A stretch of DNA of 64,000 nucleotides from Pseudoduganella violacea (GCF_014191875.1 NZ_JACHXD010000013.1:1-64000), one strand, 5' to 3'. Positions 1-8,284 are shown, counted from the stretch's first letter. Made by a program: numbers and translations. The notes: generated by a model from the letters alone, not told the origin.

Positions 1-28
1 CAAATGTTTTACGTTTTCTTGTCGTCAT
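1..28 (-). CDS. Transposase OrfA, first residues only (IS3-like)
   Basis: An ATG at 28 (minus strand) is preceded by GAGGAG at 36-41, seven bases away, and reads MTTRKRKTF before leaving the window. Short Arg/Lys-rich starts followed by (T/S)F are typical of IS3-family OrfA helix-turn-helix proteins. Only nine codons are visible, so the call rests on the combination of start, ribosome-binding site and adjacent terminal repeat. Confidence 0.4.
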
Positions 29-88
29 GCTTTAACTCCTCAGATAGTGGATTTTCCACCTATTGAGGTGTCCGGGCAAATTAGACCA
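1..88 (-). mobile_element. End of an IS3-like insertion sequence, cut by the window edge
   Basis: Read on the minus strand from position 88, the sequence starts TGGTCTAATTTGCCCGGACA. This looks like an IS3-family terminal inverted repeat (TG start, GC-rich body). About 60 bases further in comes a ribosome-binding site and a short lysine/arginine-rich reading frame. The reading frame of the neighbouring gene remnant cannot be followed sensibly past position 88, which marks the likely insertion border. Family assignment is inference from the end sequence and the first nine residues of the ORF; the rest lies outside the window. Confidence 0.5.
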
Positions 89-218
89 CGGCAAGCTGAT
101 CGAACTATTCCGGGCGAACGCGGTTGGGCCGATTCGGATTTTCTTCAATGACACCAAAATCACCGGCGTGACGCCGCGTCAGAAACACGACAATCACTTT
201 CATTTCCAGTTCAATTAG
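89..218 (+). pseudogene. 3' remnant of a disrupted gene, possible LAS-type peptidoglycan metallopeptidase
   Basis: An open frame with no start runs from the IS border to a TAG at 216-218. It encodes about 42 residues that include RIFFNDTKITG and end in KHDNHFHFQFN. The HDNHFHF block resembles the C-terminal H-x-x-H-x-H zinc motif of MepA-like (LAS) peptidoglycan hydrolases. The N-terminal part is missing, apparently because the IS inserted here. The family assignment is tentative because only the tail is available. Confidence 0.4.
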
Positions 219-238
219 GCTTCTGCAAAGGATGAGAA

Positions 239-625
239 ATGCCAATTCTGACTATCGCTTTCACGCTTGGCATGGCTGCTGACAATATTCTGGCGAAAAA
301 ACCCATACCAGCGGAAGCGCACCTGATCATTCAGAAGGTGCGCGCAGCAGCCAAGAGAAAAGACTTTTCAACGCTTAGAAAGCTGATGGTCCCAGAATTC
401 ACGTGGAGCTTTGGCGGAGATGGCGATGCCGATCAGGCCATCGACGCCTGGAGGCGCGATCCAAGGGTAATGAAGGAACTATTTCGGATCACTGGCCACC
501 GATGCGCCTTCGCGAGTAACGAAGAAAATATACAGTGCCCACCAAACGCCGGCTATGACTATCGAGCGGGTTTCGAAAAAACGGAACACGGATGGCGAAT
601 GACGTATTTTGTCGCAGGCGATTAG
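239..625 (+). CDS. Hypothetical small exported protein
   Basis: 128 residues. The first ~18 (MPILTIAFTLGMAADNIL) form a weak signal-peptide-like segment, followed by a soluble domain rich in Arg, Phe and Trp. An AAAGGA ribosome-binding site at 226-232 supports this start. The gene begins 20 bases after the stop of the disrupted peptidase remnant and may once have shared its transcript. I do not recognise the family. Two cysteines (CAF and CPP, around residues 89 and 100) could form a disulfide after export. Base composition is lower in GC than the core genes further right, fitting accessory DNA. Confidence 0.6.
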   Translation: MPILTIAFTLGMAADNILAKKPIPAEAHLIIQKVRAAAKRKDFSTLRKLMVPEFTWSFGGDGDADQAIDAWRRDPRVMKELFRITGHRCAFASNEENIQCPPNAGYDYRAGFEKTEHGWRMTYFVAGD

Positions 626-647
626 CGCAGCAGCTTTCAGCAGCATG

Positions 648-1016
648 TCATTTGATGCCACCTTCTTGCACGATATGCTTCATTGTCTCTGAAATCGCTT
701 CCTGCTTGCCGGGACTGTCATTGATGGCCGAGCAGGATTTCCCCATGGCTCTTTCGGCGGACTTCGCGGGATAGGTGTACAGCAGGTTTTCGCAATCGCA
801 GCGCAGGCTTGCTTTTAGCCGTTTAGTCTTGCGTTTGCGTAGCTCAGCGACCCAGCATCCATCGGCACAGCCGCAGGAACGATAGCTCAGCACCTCTCCT
901 TTGCCTGACCATGAAAGCGCATAGGTTTGCGGGTTGCTGCTTGCGCCTGCGAGGCCAGCAAGTGCAAGCAGCAAGAGGGTTAAGCCGACTCGTAGTGAAG
1001 CCATATCTATGCCCAT
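648..1016 (-). CDS. Hypothetical secreted cysteine-rich protein, third gene of a Panacea operon
   Basis: 122 residues with a clear signal peptide (MASLRVGLTLLLLALAGLAGA; translation may start at Met1 or Met5). The mature part has seven cysteines, clustered in SCGCADGC and RCDCEN, suggesting disulfides or metal binding. The start codon overlaps the stop of the upstream membrane-protein gene in a TAATG arrangement, which indicates translational coupling. It is the last gene of a three-gene operon led by a Panacea-domain protein. The family is not recognised. An exported partner, inhibitor or effector role is possible but unproven. Confidence 0.6.
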   Translation of the reverse strand: MGIDMASLRVGLTLLLLALAGLAGASSNPQTYALSWSGKGEVLSYRSCGCADGCWVAELRKRKTKRLKASLRCDCENLLYTYPAKSAERAMGKSCSAINDSPGKQEAISETMKHIVQEGGIK

Positions 1017-1519
1017 TAATGACTTGGCGGCTTGATGAATCTTGCGATCTCCATCAAGCCTTTAAGCAAGGGGTTCCAGTCAGATTTTTCATCCTGGTCT
1101 TTGGGCTCGTTCGATCTGAACAGTCCAAACAGGAGACAAGCGGAAAGAATTGTAGGTATCGACCCAAGCATGCCAACCAGCACGGTTGCCGTTACCGGAA
1201 ACTCTCTGGTCAGGATGGTTCCACCGCATACCAAATGGACCACCATGAGCAGGAACACAAGATAGAACACGCAGATCGCAACGATGGCAACACTGAAAAT
1301 TTCACGCTGGAGCCGATGTCGCTGCTCGACCAGATCATTGGCCAGGCGCTGCGCGCGCGTTTCCGGCGAACTGCCTTCCAGCTTTGAGAGCTTGTCCTCA
1401 GTGATCTCCGTGCGTTCTGGGGCGATCTGCCCAGGGTTCACTTCTGGCGATACGCCGAAATTTGCAGGAGAAACGCCTGCTGTCTGTTCTGTTGTTAAGT
1501 TTGCTGAGGGCGTGGTCAT
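1016..1519 (-). CDS. Two-helix membrane protein coupled to a Panacea gene (candidate toxin)
   Basis: 167 residues: a polar N-terminal third, an amphipathic stretch (RAQRLANDLVEQRHRLQREI), two hydrophobic helices at about residues 77-98 and 107-132, and a short charged cytoplasmic-type tail. The start overlaps the stop of the Panacea gene by four bases (ATGA at 1516-1519). Panacea (DUF4065) proteins are known antitoxin modules paired with varied toxins, some of which are small membrane proteins. This context suggests the toxin role, but the sequence matches no family I can name. A channel or signalling function remains equally possible. Confidence 0.6.
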   Translation of the reverse strand: MTTPSANLTTEQTAGVSPANFGVSPEVNPGQIAPERTEITEDKLSKLEGSSPETRAQRLANDLVEQRHRLQREIFSVAIVAICVFYLVFLLMVVHLVCGGTILTREFPVTATVLVGMLGSIPTILSACLLFGLFRSNEPKDQDEKSDWNPLLKGLMEIARFIKPPSH

Positions 1520-2016
1520 GTGGGCGTTTCAGCACTGGCATTGCGCTTGGCGTTCGCCTGATCTACAAAGTATTTCCTGATGAGTTCATCGTCAATCCGC
1601 TCGCGCATCTCGGTCAGGGACCACGGGGTCTGTTCCAGATGCGTCAGCGTGGAAAGTTGCGCGCCCGTCAGTGGGCTGTATTTTTTCCATACGGCCTCGA
1701 GCACATCTGAAAACTGCGGAACGGTTTCGGGATTGATGAAGTGAGCGGTTTCTTCGCCAGTTTCCCAATCGAAGTCTTTGATATAGTCGTCAACTGGATT
1801 GGAGCCGTAGCGCTTCAGTGCGTCATAAACTCCGCGTGCCACAGGACCATACTGCCATTTCTCAAAGCCCTCTTCGATCAGCGGTTTGCCTGTCACGGCC
1901 AAGTACCAGCCATGGAGAAAATAAAGCAGCTTTTGGATTTTTAGGGGCGTGAGATCGTCGGCCTTCTCTCGAAAGCCTAGCCGTAGAAGGTGGTTGACGA
2001 CTGGAGTTGATCTCAT
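1516..2016 (-). CDS. Panacea-domain (DUF4065/SocA-like) protein, probable antitoxin
   Basis: 166 residues. The N-terminal part has the hallmark TPLKIQKLLYFLHGWYL segment (residues ~23-39), followed by FEKWQYGPVARGVYDAL (~50-67) and a helical C-terminus with SLTHLEQTPW (~126-135). These are typical of the Panacea/DUF4065 domain found in SocA and in a broad class of antitoxins. It is the first gene of a minus-strand operon, overlapping the downstream membrane-protein gene by four bases. Such proteins usually neutralise the product of the adjacent gene, so the pairing is informative even though the partner is novel. Confidence 0.8.
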   Translation of the reverse strand: MRSTPVVNHLLRLGFREKADDLTPLKIQKLLYFLHGWYLAVTGKPLIEEGFEKWQYGPVARGVYDALKRYGSNPVDDYIKDFDWETGEETAHFINPETVPQFSDVLEAVWKKYSPLTGAQLSTLTHLEQTPWSLTEMRERIDDELIRKYFVDQANAKRNASAETPT

Positions 2017-2412
2017 TTACGCGTTTTCCCGTACGCGAACTATAGCTGATTTCGATGCTTCCCTCTTCATTCTTGGATATTTTTGCTTATTTTTCAAGAG
2101 TGTTTGGAGTGCAAGACTCGGCTCCGCCAAGGCCCGCACGCGCTTCAGGACAATCTAACCGAATACCATTTTCTACTATTCGGACACAGGGCGGCTTATT
2201 TGAGGAAAAACTTGATCAGAGATACAACGCGCGCCCTCGGCACACGGCGCTGCGCGCGCAGCGGGCAGCAAATGGGCGATTCGGTCGCGTCCCGCGACCG
2301 CGCGACCGCCGCTAGGCGGATCGCTTTCGAATCCCCCGCGCAGGGGGGTGGAGCAGGGAATTCGCAGGGCAATGCCCTGCGCCTGCGGAACGCTCGTCGA
2401 AGGTTACATGCT
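2017..2412. other. Gene-free region holding a run of short hairpins
   Basis: No believable gene is seen between the Panacea gene and tRNA-Ser. The stretch contains successive perfect inverted repeats: 2159-2165/2177-2183 (CCGAATA), 2248-2254/2257-2263 (CGCTGCG), 2282-2289/2293-2300 (CGGTCGCG), 2306-2310/2315-2319 (CCGCC), 2333-2337/2343-2347 (CCCCC) and 2363-2370/2374-2381 (CGCAGGGC). A TTCGAATCCCCC at 2328-2337, matching the T-arm of the nearby tRNA-Ser, lies among them. The function is unknown: a structured RNA, a recombination site or a tRNA-derived integration scar are all possible. Confidence 0.5.
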
Positions 2413-2486
2413 TCTCTCCGTCAAGGGCACAAAAAACAAAAGCCGCCCAATGGGCGGCTTCGTTTTTTGTGTCCTTGGCGGAGAGA
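2413..2486. repeat. Long inverted repeat that includes the 3' end of tRNA-Ser
   Basis: Arm 2413-2449 and arm 2451-2486 are reverse complements over about 36 bases with three differences, separated by one base. The right arm contains the acceptor-stem 3' strand and CCA of the tRNA-Ser gene plus its downstream flank. The left arm is therefore an inverted partial copy of the tRNA tail. The inner part (GCCGCCC-AAT-GGGCGGC with flanking A and T runs) also serves as a transcription terminator. Confidence 0.7.
2431..2469 (-). terminator. Terminator downstream of tRNA-Ser (probably bidirectional)
   Basis: GCCGCCCA at 2442-2449 pairs with TGGGCGGC at 2451-2458. An A-rich run lies on the left and CGTTTTTTG on the right, so a stem followed by a T tract is present on both strands. 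It lies directly after the 3' end of the minus-strand tRNA gene. Confidence 0.75.
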
Positions 2487-2566
2487 GGGGGATTCGAACC
2501 CCCGATAGGCTATGAACCTATACACGCTTTCCAGGCGTGCGACTTCAACCACTCATCCATCTCTCC
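2476..2566 (-). tRNA. tRNA-Ser (anticodon GGA)
   Basis: The 91-base minus-strand sequence folds as a class II tRNA. It has acceptor GGAGAGA/TCTCTCC, an anticodon arm CACGCCTGGAAAGCGTG with GGA in the loop, a long variable arm (TATAGGTTCATAGCCTAT), a T-arm GGGGGTTCGAATCCCCC and an encoded CCA at 2476-2478. The size and long variable arm fit serine. It lies between the accessory left end and acs. Confidence 0.95.
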
Positions 2567-2677
2567 TGCATCTCTCACAGTACTTGCGAGAGGCGCAGAT
2601 TATAGCAAGGATACCGCAGAGTGCAAAGTTTTTTTCCAGAAAGGGGTCATACCTGCTTCGGCACGCCCCTCCCTGCC

Positions 2678-4675
2678 TTATGCAGTCTCTTTGAGCTGCT
2701 CCAGAATCGCCGGATTTTCCAGCGTGGAGACGTCCTGCGTGATGACCTCGCCTTTGGCCAGCACGCGCAGCAGGCGGCGCATGATCTTGCCGGAGCGGGT
2801 CTTGGGCAGGTTGTCGCCGAAGCGGATTTCTTTCGGCTTGGCGATCGGGCCGATCTCCTTGCCGACCCAGTTGCGCAGCTCCAGCGCCAGCTTCTTGGCT
2901 TCTTCGCCGGTCGGACGCGCTTGCTTCAAGACCACGAAGGCGCAGATCGATTCGCCCGTGGTGTCGTCGGGCTTGCCGACTACGGCCGCTTCGGCCACCA
3001 GCGGGTTGGCCACCAGGGCGCTTTCGATTTCCATCGTGCCCATGCGGTGGCCGGACACGTTCAGCACGTCGTCGATGCGGCCGGTGATGGTGAAGTAGGC
3101 GGTGTCCTTGTTGCGGATGGCGCCATCGCCGGCCAGGTACATGCGGCCGCCCAGCTCGTCAGGGAAGTAGCTGGTCTTGAAGCGCTCGGGATTGCCCCAG
3201 ATGGTGCGGATCATCGAGGGCCATGGGCGCTTGACCACCAGGATGCCGCCCTGGCCGTTCGGCACGTCGGCGCCGGATTCATCGACGATGGCGGTCATGA
3301 TGCCGGGCAGCGGCAGGGTGCAGGAGCCGGGCACCATCGGCGTGGCGCCGGGCAGCGGGCTGATCATGTGGCCGCCGGTTTCGGTTTGCCAGAAGGTGTC
3401 GACGATCGGGCATTTTTCCTGGCCTACATTGCGGTAGTACCACATCCACGCTTCGGGATTGATCGGCTCGCCCACCGTGCCCAGCAGGCGCAGGGAGTTC
3501 AGGTCGTAGTTCTTCGGATGCACTTTCGGATCGACGTCGGCCGCCTTGATCAGCGAGCGGATCGCGGTCGGCGCGGTGTAGAAGATGCTGACCTTGTGCT
3601 TGGCGATGGTTTCCCAGAAGCGGCCGGCGTTCGGGTAGGTCGGCACGCCTTCGAAGATGACCTGGGTGGCGCCCACGGCGGTCGGGCCATAGGCGATATA
3701 GGTGTGGCCGGTGACCCAGCCGATGTCGGCGGTGCACCAGTAGACGTCGCTCGGCTTGATGTCGAAGGTCCATTTCATCGTCAGCGCGGCCCACAGCAGG
3801 TAGCCGCCGCTCGAATGCTGCACGCCTTTCGGGGTGCCGGTGGAGCCGGAGGTGTAGAGGATGAACAGCGGATGTTCGGCGTCGACCCATTCCGGTTCGC
3901 ATTCGGCGGACTGGTTCGCCACCAGGTCGTGTAGCCAGATGTCGCGACCTGCCGTGATCCCGACGTTGCCGCCAGTGCGTTTGTAGACGATGACGTTTTT
4001 AATGGAGTCGCAGCCGCCCATGGCCAGCGCTTCGTCGACGATGGCTTTGAGCGGCAGCTGTTTGCCGCCGCGTAGTTGCTCGTCACCGGTGATCACGGCC
4101 ACGGCGCCGGCGTCGATGATACGCTCCTGCAGCGACTTGGCGGAGAAGCCGCCGAACACCACGGAGTGGGTGGCGCCGATGCGGGCGCAGGCCTGCATGG
4201 CGGCCACGCCTTCCACCGACATCGACATATAGATGACGACGCGGTCGCCCTTCTTGATGCCGAGCGATTTCAGGCCGTTGGCGAATTTGCTGACTTTCTC
4301 ATGCAGCTCTTTATAGCTGACTTTGGTGACCTGGCCGTCGTCGGCTTCGAATATGATGGCGGTCTTCTCGGCGTTGCCGTTGCTCAGATTGCGGTCCAGG
4401 CAGTTGTAGGACACGTTGAGCTTGCCGTCTTCAAACCATTTGTAGAACGGCGCATTGTCTTCGTTCAAGGTGCGCGTAAAGGGCTGCTTCCATTCGACAT
4501 TTTCGCGCGCCAGACGGGCCCAGAAGCCTTCGTAGTCGCGCGCGGCTTCGTCGCACAGCGCCTGGTAGGCGGCCATGCCGGAAATGGCGGCTTTGTCGGT
4601 AAAGGCAGCGGGCGGTGCGAAAATACGGGATTCCATTGGGCCTTGCTGCTCGGTGCCTTGCGGTGTAGCGGTCAT
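2678..4675 (-). CDS. acs: Acetyl-CoA synthetase (acetate-CoA ligase)
   Basis: 665 residues from the chosen ATG at 4675, which has GGAGA five bases upstream; an in-frame ATG at 4687 lacks a ribosome-binding site. The enzyme activates acetate through acetyl-AMP to acetyl-CoA in the cytoplasm. Visible motifs are the AMP-binding P-loop YTSGSTGTPKG (~residue 274), DTFWQTETGG, the hinge GRIDDVLNVSGHRMGT, and PKTRSGKIMRR near the C-terminus. The lysine of the last motif is the one acetylated by Pat-type enzymes in the family. Length matches E. coli Acs (652). It stands alone, between tRNA-Ser and an unrelated acyltransferase. Confidence 0.97.
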   Translation of the reverse strand: MTATPQGTEQQGPMESRIFAPPAAFTDKAAISGMAAYQALCDEAARDYEGFWARLARENVEWKQPFTRTLNEDNAPFYKWFEDGKLNVSYNCLDRNLSNGNAEKTAIIFEADDGQVTKVSYKELHEKVSKFANGLKSLGIKKGDRVVIYMSMSVEGVAAMQACARIGATHSVVFGGFSAKSLQERIIDAGAVAVITGDEQLRGGKQLPLKAIVDEALAMGGCDSIKNVIVYKRTGGNVGITAGRDIWLHDLVANQSAECEPEWVDAEHPLFILYTSGSTGTPKGVQHSSGGYLLWAALTMKWTFDIKPSDVYWCTADIGWVTGHTYIAYGPTAVGATQVIFEGVPTYPNAGRFWETIAKHKVSIFYTAPTAIRSLIKAADVDPKVHPKNYDLNSLRLLGTVGEPINPEAWMWYYRNVGQEKCPIVDTFWQTETGGHMISPLPGATPMVPGSCTLPLPGIMTAIVDESGADVPNGQGGILVVKRPWPSMIRTIWGNPERFKTSYFPDELGGRMYLAGDGAIRNKDTAYFTITGRIDDVLNVSGHRMGTMEIESALVANPLVAEAAVVGKPDDTTGESICAFVVLKQARPTGEEAKKLALELRNWVGKEIGPIAKPKEIRFGDNLPKTRSGKIMRRLLRVLAKGEVITQDVSTLENPAILEQLKETA

Positions 4676-4798
4676 GCTTGTCTCCATCCAAGAGGTAATT
4701 AGTTTGCCAACAACGTTAGACCCGATCGCTTACTAAGTCCTTACAGGCTTCTTTTTACCGGCCGCTTGCTCTCTTGCGCTTTTTTGCAACTTGGTCAT

Positions 4799-5950
4799 TT
4801 AGGCAATTCTAACCGCATTTCCGTCCGGCGTAGTGCGGACGCCTGTATCAGGCGCCGACAGCCAGCGCGCGAACAGGCGCATCAGCGCGCGCCGCGTCCA
4901 TTCGCCCAGACCGCGTTCCAGGCAAAGGTGGGCCAGCCACGCCAGCGGGAAGGCACACAGCACGGTCAGGAAAACTTGCGCCCAGGTGTGGGTATCGATG
5001 CTGTTCGCCTGCCCCCAGCGCGTCAGTGCGAGTTGGCCTAAGTAATGGGTCAGGTACATGGAATACGAGACAGTGCCGGTCCAAACCAGCCAGCGCGGCG
5101 GATTGAACGCCACGGTCTTGCTGGCCAGGGCCATGACCAGTACCATCGGGGCCAGCGCCCCGCCCCACTGCAAAGGGCCGTGCAGAATGCCCGGGTGCGA
5201 GAAGGGATACCACAGGGCGTAACCGGTCGATACCAGCAGCAACTGCCAGGTCAGCGTGGTGTGCGGAATGCGCGCCCAGGGCTGGCGGTACAGCAAACCG
5301 ATCAGCACGCCGAACAGGAATTCGTAAATGATGGGATTGACCATCAGGTTCAGATAGCCGGGATAAGGATTGGGCACCATCACCTCAAAGCCCGCCATGC
5401 CATGCAGGCGCGGCAACAGCACCAGCGTCGAGCCCATCCAGGCGGCCAGGCCCAGCCAGCGCCAACGTCCCAGCAGCATGCTCAGGCCGAACACCAGATA
5501 GAAATACATTTCAAACATCAAAGTCCAGGCCAGCGGGAAGAGCAGGCCAAAAAACGGCGGATGCCCCAGGTCAACCGGCAGCAAGGCCAGCGACTTCAGG
5601 AAAACGCCGGTACTGCCCGGCTGCCGGAAAAACGACATGCCGCCCATCGCCAGCCCGAGCCAGCACAGCAGCACAACGGCATAAGGCGGCCAGATCCGCA
5701 CGAAGCGCTTGATGCCGAACAGCAGCGCCGCCTTCGGCCCTGTCTGGCCGGCCGTGGTGTGGACCATGATGAAGCCGCTGATGATGAAGAACAGGTCGAC
5801 GCCGATGGCGCCCGACATCAGCAAATCGTTCACCTGCGGCCATTGCGGCATGCCCATGAAATACAGACGCGTATGCGTCAACACCACCAGCAGCACGGCG
5901 ATGCCGCGCAAGGCCTGGATCCAGTCCAGCTGATCTTTTCGATTCTGCAT
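4799..5950 (-). CDS. Acyltransferase-3 family membrane protein (OafA/YrhL type)
   Basis: 383 residues with about ten hydrophobic helices. The N-terminus (LDWIQALRGIAVLLVVLTHTRLYF) carries the family signature, in which the RG pair and the helix-1 His are conserved and needed for acyl transfer. FFIISGFIM around residue 55 is also typical. These inner-membrane enzymes O-acylate surface sugars, lipids or exported glycans. The substrate cannot be told because no polysaccharide genes are adjacent. It is transcribed divergently from the UPF0114 gene. Confidence 0.88.
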   Translation of the reverse strand: MQNRKDQLDWIQALRGIAVLLVVLTHTRLYFMGMPQWPQVNDLLMSGAIGVDLFFIISGFIMVHTTAGQTGPKAALLFGIKRFVRIWPPYAVVLLCWLGLAMGGMSFFRQPGSTGVFLKSLALLPVDLGHPPFFGLLFPLAWTLMFEMYFYLVFGLSMLLGRWRWLGLAAWMGSTLVLLPRLHGMAGFEVMVPNPYPGYLNLMVNPIIYEFLFGVLIGLLYRQPWARIPHTTLTWQLLLVSTGYALWYPFSHPGILHGPLQWGGALAPMVLVMALASKTVAFNPPRWLVWTGTVSYSMYLTHYLGQLALTRWGQANSIDTHTWAQVFLTVLCAFPLAWLAHLCLERGLGEWTRRALMRLFARWLSAPDTGVRTTPDGNAVRIA

Positions 5951-6117
5951 GAATTAGCAATAACCCAACATCTTAAACGGCGGATTTTAGCATGTGGTTC
6001 AAGCATGAATTGCGGTGCAGCAACGCGATTTCCCGCATGGCGGCGGTGCTGCCGAGCTTGCACGCGTGTAAAATGTCGGCTGTTTTTATTGCACCGCTTC
6101 CCGGAGACTACTTACAG

Positions 6118-6726
6118 ATGACCGATCCCTACCGCCCGAACGGCCAGAAACTGAGCCCGATTCCCGCCTTTATCTTCATGTCCCGCTGGCTGCAGCTGCC
6201 GCTGTACCTGGGCCTGATCCTGGCGCAGTGCGTCTATGTCTTCCATTTCTGGGTCGAACTGAAAGACCTGATTGGCGCCGCGCTCGGCAACGAAGCCTCG
6301 CTGCAGCACATCTTCCAGGCCGTCGCCGTGCCTGGCGCCGCCATGCCGACCAAGCTCAATGAATCGACCATCATGCTGGTCGTGCTGGGCCTGATCGACG
6401 TGGTCATGATTTCCAATCTGCTGATCATGGTGATTGTGGGCGGCTACGAAACCTTCGTCTCGCGCATGCACCTGGAAGGCCACCCGGATCAGCCGGAGTG
6501 GCTGTCGCATGTGAATGCCTCGGTCCTCAAGACCAAACTGGCCATGGCCATCATCGGCATTTCCTCGATCCATCTACTGAAGACTTTCATCAATGCGCAG
6601 GCTTACGAGCCCAAGATACTGATCGCGCAAACCGTTATCCACGTCGTCTTCCTGCTGTCGGCCCTGGCCATCGCCTATACCGACCGCCTGATGACGAGCA
6701 CTCACAACGAATCAAAGCACCATTAA
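6118..6726 (+). CDS. UPF0114/YqhA-family inner membrane protein
   Basis: 202 residues from the ATG at 6118, which follows a GGAGA at 6102-6106. An upstream in-frame start at 5992 would add an unrelated 42-residue tail and is rejected. The protein has four hydrophobic segments. Its central ESTIMLVVLGLIDVVMISNLLIMVIVGGYE stretch and the SWL/WLSHVNASVLKTKLA region are typical of the YqhA/TIGR00645 family, whose function is poorly known. It lies 24 bases upstream of fumarase on the same strand and could share its transcript. Confidence 0.88.
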   Translation: MTDPYRPNGQKLSPIPAFIFMSRWLQLPLYLGLILAQCVYVFHFWVELKDLIGAALGNEASLQHIFQAVAVPGAAMPTKLNESTIMLVVLGLIDVVMISNLLIMVIVGGYETFVSRMHLEGHPDQPEWLSHVNASVLKTKLAMAIIGISSIHLLKTFINAQAYEPKILIAQTVIHVVFLLSALAIAYTDRLMTSTHNESKHH

Positions 6727-6750
6727 TCCGCCTTCGTAAGCGAGAACATC

Positions 6751-8277
6751 ATGACCATCATAAAGCAAGACGACCTGATCGAATCCGTTGCCGCCGCCCT
6801 GCAGTACATCAGCTACTACCACCCGGCCGACTACATCCAGCATCTGGCGCGCGCCTACGAGGCCGAGCAAAGCCCGGCCGCCAAGGACGCGATCGCGCAG
6901 ATCCTGACCAACTCGCGCATGTGCGCGGAAGGCAAGCGTCCGATCTGCCAGGACACCGGCATGGTCAACGTCTTCCTGAAGATCGGCATGGGCGTGCGCT
7001 TTGAAGGCTTCACCGGCAGCGTGACCGACGCCGTCAACGAAGGCGTGCGCCGCGCCTACAACTTCGCCGACAACAAGCTGCGCGCCTCGATCGTGGCCGA
7101 CCCGCACTTCGAGCGCAAGAACACCAAGGACAACACCCCGGCCGTGGTGCATATGGAGCTGGTGGAAGGCAATACCGTCGACGTGGCCGTGGCGGCCAAA
7201 GGCGGCGGCTCCGAGAACAAGACCAAGTTCGTGATGCTGAATCCATCCGACTCGCTGGTGGACTGGGTGCTGAAGACCGTGCCGCTGATGGGCGCCGGCT
7301 GGTGCCCACCGGGCATGCTGGGCATCGGCATCGGCGGCAGCGCCGAGAAAGCCATGCTGCTGGCCAAAGAGTCGCTGATGGAAGACATCGATATGTACGA
7401 GCTGAAAAAGCGCGGCCCGCAAAACAAGCTGGAAGAGCTGCGCATCGAACTGTGCGACAAGATCAACGCCCTGGGCATCGGCGCCCAAGGCCTGGGCGGT
7501 CTGACCACGGTGCTGGACGTGAAGATCAATATGTACCCGACCCACGCGGCCTCCAAGCCGGTGGCCATGATCCCGAACTGCGCCGCCACCCGCCACGCCC
7601 ACTTCGTGCTGGACGGCTCCGGCCCGGCCTATATCGAACCGCCGGCGATCTCCACCTGGCCTGACGTGAGCTGGGCGCCGGACACCGAGAAGTCCAAACG
7701 CGTCGACCTGAACACCCTGACCAAGGAAGAAGTCGCATCGTGGAAGCCGGGCCAGACCCTGCTCCTGAACGGCAAAATGCTGACCGGCCGCGACGCCGCG
7801 CACAAGCGCATCCAAGACATGCTGGCCAAGGGCGAGCAACTGCCGGTGGACTTCACCAACCGCGTCATCTACTACGTCGGCCCGGTCGATCCGGTGCGCG
7901 ACGAAGTGGTCGGCCCGGCCGGTCCTACCACCGCCACCCGCATGGACAAGTTCACCGATATGATGCTGGAGAAGACCGGCCTGATCTCGATGGTGGGCAA
8001 GGCCGAACGCGGCCCGACCGCAATCGAATCGATCCAGAAGCACAAATCGGCCTACCTGATGGCGGTGGGCGGCGCGGCTTACCTGGTATCGAAAGCGATC
8101 AAGCACGCCAAGGTAGTCGGCTTCGCAGACCTGGGCATGGAAGCGATCTACGAATTCGACGTGGTCGACATGCCCGTAACCGTGGCCGTCGATTCCACCG
8201 GCACCTCGGTGCACAACACCGGCCCGAAAGAGTGGGCAGTGAAGATCGAATCGCTGAAAGCAGCCGTTCCAGCCTAA
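6751..8277 (+). CDS. Fumarate hydratase, class I (iron-sulfur)
   Basis: 508 residues; converts fumarate to malate in the TCA cycle using an oxygen-sensitive [4Fe-4S] cluster. The alpha-type domain is N-terminal (RPICQDTGMVNVFLKIG around residue 66, with one cluster cysteine; further cysteines in IPNCAATRHAHF). The beta-type swivel domain follows (HKRIQDMLAKGEQLPVDF, GPTTATRMDKFTDMMLE), so both halves are fused as in FumA/FumB. The length is close to, but slightly shorter than, the E. coli enzymes. murI starts 7 bases downstream, suggesting co-transcription. Confidence 0.95.
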   Translation: MTIIKQDDLIESVAAALQYISYYHPADYIQHLARAYEAEQSPAAKDAIAQILTNSRMCAEGKRPICQDTGMVNVFLKIGMGVRFEGFTGSVTDAVNEGVRRAYNFADNKLRASIVADPHFERKNTKDNTPAVVHMELVEGNTVDVAVAAKGGGSENKTKFVMLNPSDSLVDWVLKTVPLMGAGWCPPGMLGIGIGGSAEKAMLLAKESLMEDIDMYELKKRGPQNKLEELRIELCDKINALGIGAQGLGGLTTVLDVKINMYPTHAASKPVAMIPNCAATRHAHFVLDGSGPAYIEPPAISTWPDVSWAPDTEKSKRVDLNTLTKEEVASWKPGQTLLLNGKMLTGRDAAHKRIQDMLAKGEQLPVDFTNRVIYYVGPVDPVRDEVVGPAGPTTATRMDKFTDMMLEKTGLISMVGKAERGPTAIESIQKHKSAYLMAVGGAAYLVSKAIKHAKVVGFADLGMEAIYEFDVVDMPVTVAVDSTGTSVHNTGPKEWAVKIESLKAAVPA

Positions 8278-8284
8278 GGAAGCG

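Noticed and set aside
2083..2508. 142-codon open frame running through the hairpin region into tRNA-Ser
   Set aside because: It covers the tRNA antisense strand and the repeats, has no ribosome-binding site and the tail DSNPR is the usual translation of a tRNA T-arm.
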